Origin: Acytostelium subglobosum LB1
Lineage: Eukaryota; Evosea; Eumycetozoa; Acytosteliales; Acytosteliaceae
Length of the DNA: 64,000 nt
NCBI RefSeq assembly: GCF_000787575.1
Contig: NW_012236529.1
Coordinates: forward strand, 124,001-188,000
Reading direction: 5' to 3'
How positions within the stretch are numbered: position 1 is the stretch's first letter; each line of letters opens with the position of its first letter. Positions 62,576-64,000 of this stretch are shown here, piece after piece. The position numbers and the translations under genes are program-made. The notes under the pieces were generated by a model, which did not search any database, was not told the DNA's origin, and saw only the letters and a program-made list of their open reading frames with translations.

Positions 62576-63114
62576 TGAGTTAGTTGGGCTATGTTGTCTA
62601 TAGTATGATGAGTGATGTGATGTGATGTGAATGAGTGAATGATTGAATGAATGAAGAATGATTGAAGAGTGAAGTTAAAAGATGTGATTAGGGGTTGAAG
62701 CGCACATCATCTTGTTATTGGGGGTTTGGTTTGGTCGACTCCAACAACTTAACACTTTGTCATCATTTCAATCATTTACACACACGCACATCATCGGACT
62801 TATCACTCACATGTTATACATCTTCTTAAACAAGTTATAACTTCATATATATATTACAATGACGAAGACGATGATACAACGAAAGAATCATGAAGGCTTG
62901 ATATATTTGGTCTGATAGATTGACTCATTGCCTGAGTCTAGATTGGTACAGGCTCAATGATGGATGAAGTGCGTTGGAGTTGTTGTGATGAGATGAACTT
63001 AGGTGAGGTGATCACGTCCTATCTTATCTCATCTCATCTCATCACAACTATTACTTACCTACCTAACCTATATACTTTACATAGTCTTATAGTCTTATAT
63101 TCACAGTCTAAACA
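62576..63114. promoter_or_regulatory. Divergent intergenic region, MED14 / ABCG
   Basis: A 539-nt gap containing both promoters, with GAATGAATGA and TGTGATGTGATG repeats near MED14 and a TCTCATCTCATC run near 63,025-63,045. No gene seen. Confidence 0.5.
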
Positions 63115-64000
63115 ATGGCTAAGAAGGAGTCCAACAACGTTGAGATCTCAATGGATTGCCTGTCCACTATCGAGGAGGAGGAGGATGTTGAGTTACCAAT
63201 ACCTCCTCAGTTAATATCTAATGTTGGTCATCAAGAGGAAGAGGAGGTTGAAGAAGAGGAGGAGGAGGAAGATGATGATGAGGAGTTGGTTGTTGTCAAG
63301 CACAGCCACAGCCACATCACCAACAACAACAACAATAACAACAATAACAATAATAACAATAACAAGAACGTAAAGAATAACAAGAAGAGGAAGTTACAGA
63401 TGGAGAAGTACTTCAAGTTGACATCAGGCAGTAGTAATACACGTGCTGAGCAGACGGTGTTGGTAGAGCATCTGTCCTATTGTGTACTTGAACGTGATTT
63501 CCCATTCAAACCAAAGCAACGAGTGACTATCCTACAAGACATATCATTCTACTTGGCTCCAGGCATGATGGTGCTGTTGGTAGCCGGACCAAGCTCTGGC
63601 AAGAGTTCACTATTCAAGTGTCTGGTCAACCGGTATCCAAAGAGAGGCATACATCACGGTGATATCCTGTTTGATGGCTATCCCATCAATCCAGAGACGC
63701 ATCACATGGATACCATCTATGTGTCCCAGATGGACAATCACATACGTATGTCCTTCCTTCCATCATCACTTCCACTCACTCATTCTAACGATCAATCAAT
63801 CAATATGTAGCCACACTCACTGTCAAGGAGACATTGGACTTTAGTACGGACTGCCAGTCTAACTTGCCAGATGATAAGANGGGTGGAGTTGCGCCAGGTG
63901 ATATTGGAGATACTGGGTATGAGTCATGTGGAGGATACGGTCATTGGCAATCAATCAATTCGAGGTATATCTGGAGGCCAAAAGAAGAGAATGACGGTAG
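63115..64000 (+). CDS. ABC transporter, G family (5' part, runs off the window)
   Basis: Exons seen: 63115-63745 and 63811 to the window end. An acidic and poly-Asn leader of about 90 residues precedes the nucleotide-binding domain: [20 protein letters not shown], Walker [10 protein letters not shown] (about residue 160), [20 protein letters not shown] (Q-loop region across intron 1), and the ABC signature [11 protein letters not shown] at the very end. The reversed NBD-first order and the TVKETLDF block place it in the ABCG/PDR group of full-size or half-size exporters. An N at 63,880 breaks the frame; without it [19 protein letters not shown] reads through. The membrane domain lies beyond the window. 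Confidence 0.93.
63880..63880. other. Ambiguous base (N) causing an apparent frameshift
   Basis: Single N in the ABCG gene; it behaves as one surplus base in the reading frame. Confidence 0.85.

Overview
The window is nuclear DNA of a social amoeba (Dictyostelia). Evidence: short GT..AG introns of about 50-150 nt, almost all carrying (TCAA)n-type tetranucleotide runs next to a CTAAC branch-like site; homopolymeric Asn, Gln, Ser and Asp tracts in proteins; AT-rich gaps between GC-richer coding exons; and lineage-typical genes (FNIP-repeat F-box protein, NE81-type lamin, helicase-less Dicer-like protein, ABCG transporter with a poly-Asn leader). Coding GC is higher than I would expect for D. 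discoideum, so another dictyostelid is likely; I cannot name the species. No tRNA, rRNA, transposon or virus-derived element was recognised.

Layout. 1-2.6 kb: F-box/FNIP protein (-) and ubiquitin-RPS27A (-). 3.6-20.3 kb: one giant nine-exon gene for an RNF213/mysterin-like AAA+ protein with an N-terminal B-box and a C-terminal SAM-like segment but no visible RING. 20.5-28 kb: MFS transporter, a hidden 45-residue metallothionein-like gene, class III alcohol dehydrogenase, bZIP factor and malate dehydrogenase. 28.5-33 kb: an unrecognised membrane protein and an ankyrin-like protein cut by one in-frame TGA. 33.6-40 kb: GDP-fucose-type transporter, a predicted BTB(T1)-FIS1 chimera, and a secreted phospholipase C-like phosphoesterase. 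40.6-47 kb: a 2,080-residue CH + glutamine-rich coiled coil + GAR cytoskeletal protein. 47.4-54.6 kb: a Dicer-like protein whose two RNase III domains have lost catalytic residues, an EEF2KMT/FAM86-type methyltransferase, and the lamin NE81 with its CLIM prenylation box on a separate tiny exon. 54.7-64 kb: secreted patatin-like lipase, secreted two-repeat protein, Mediator subunit MED14, and the 5' part of an ABCG transporter running off the end.

The genes are mostly unrelated housekeeping and cytoskeletal or nuclear functions; this is ordinary chromosomal gene order, not an operon or island. The most notable observations are the inactive-looking Dicer-like protein, the BTB-FIS1 fusion, the hidden metallothionein with an ATG-only first exon, a 13-bp palindrome (two forms) found nine times and only in non-coding DNA, and a candidate structured RNA at 57.6 kb. 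Exon limits were derived by hand from splice consensus and frame. Three single-base frame breaks (near 17,320, and at the ambiguous bases 59,324 and 63,880) look like assembly errors.
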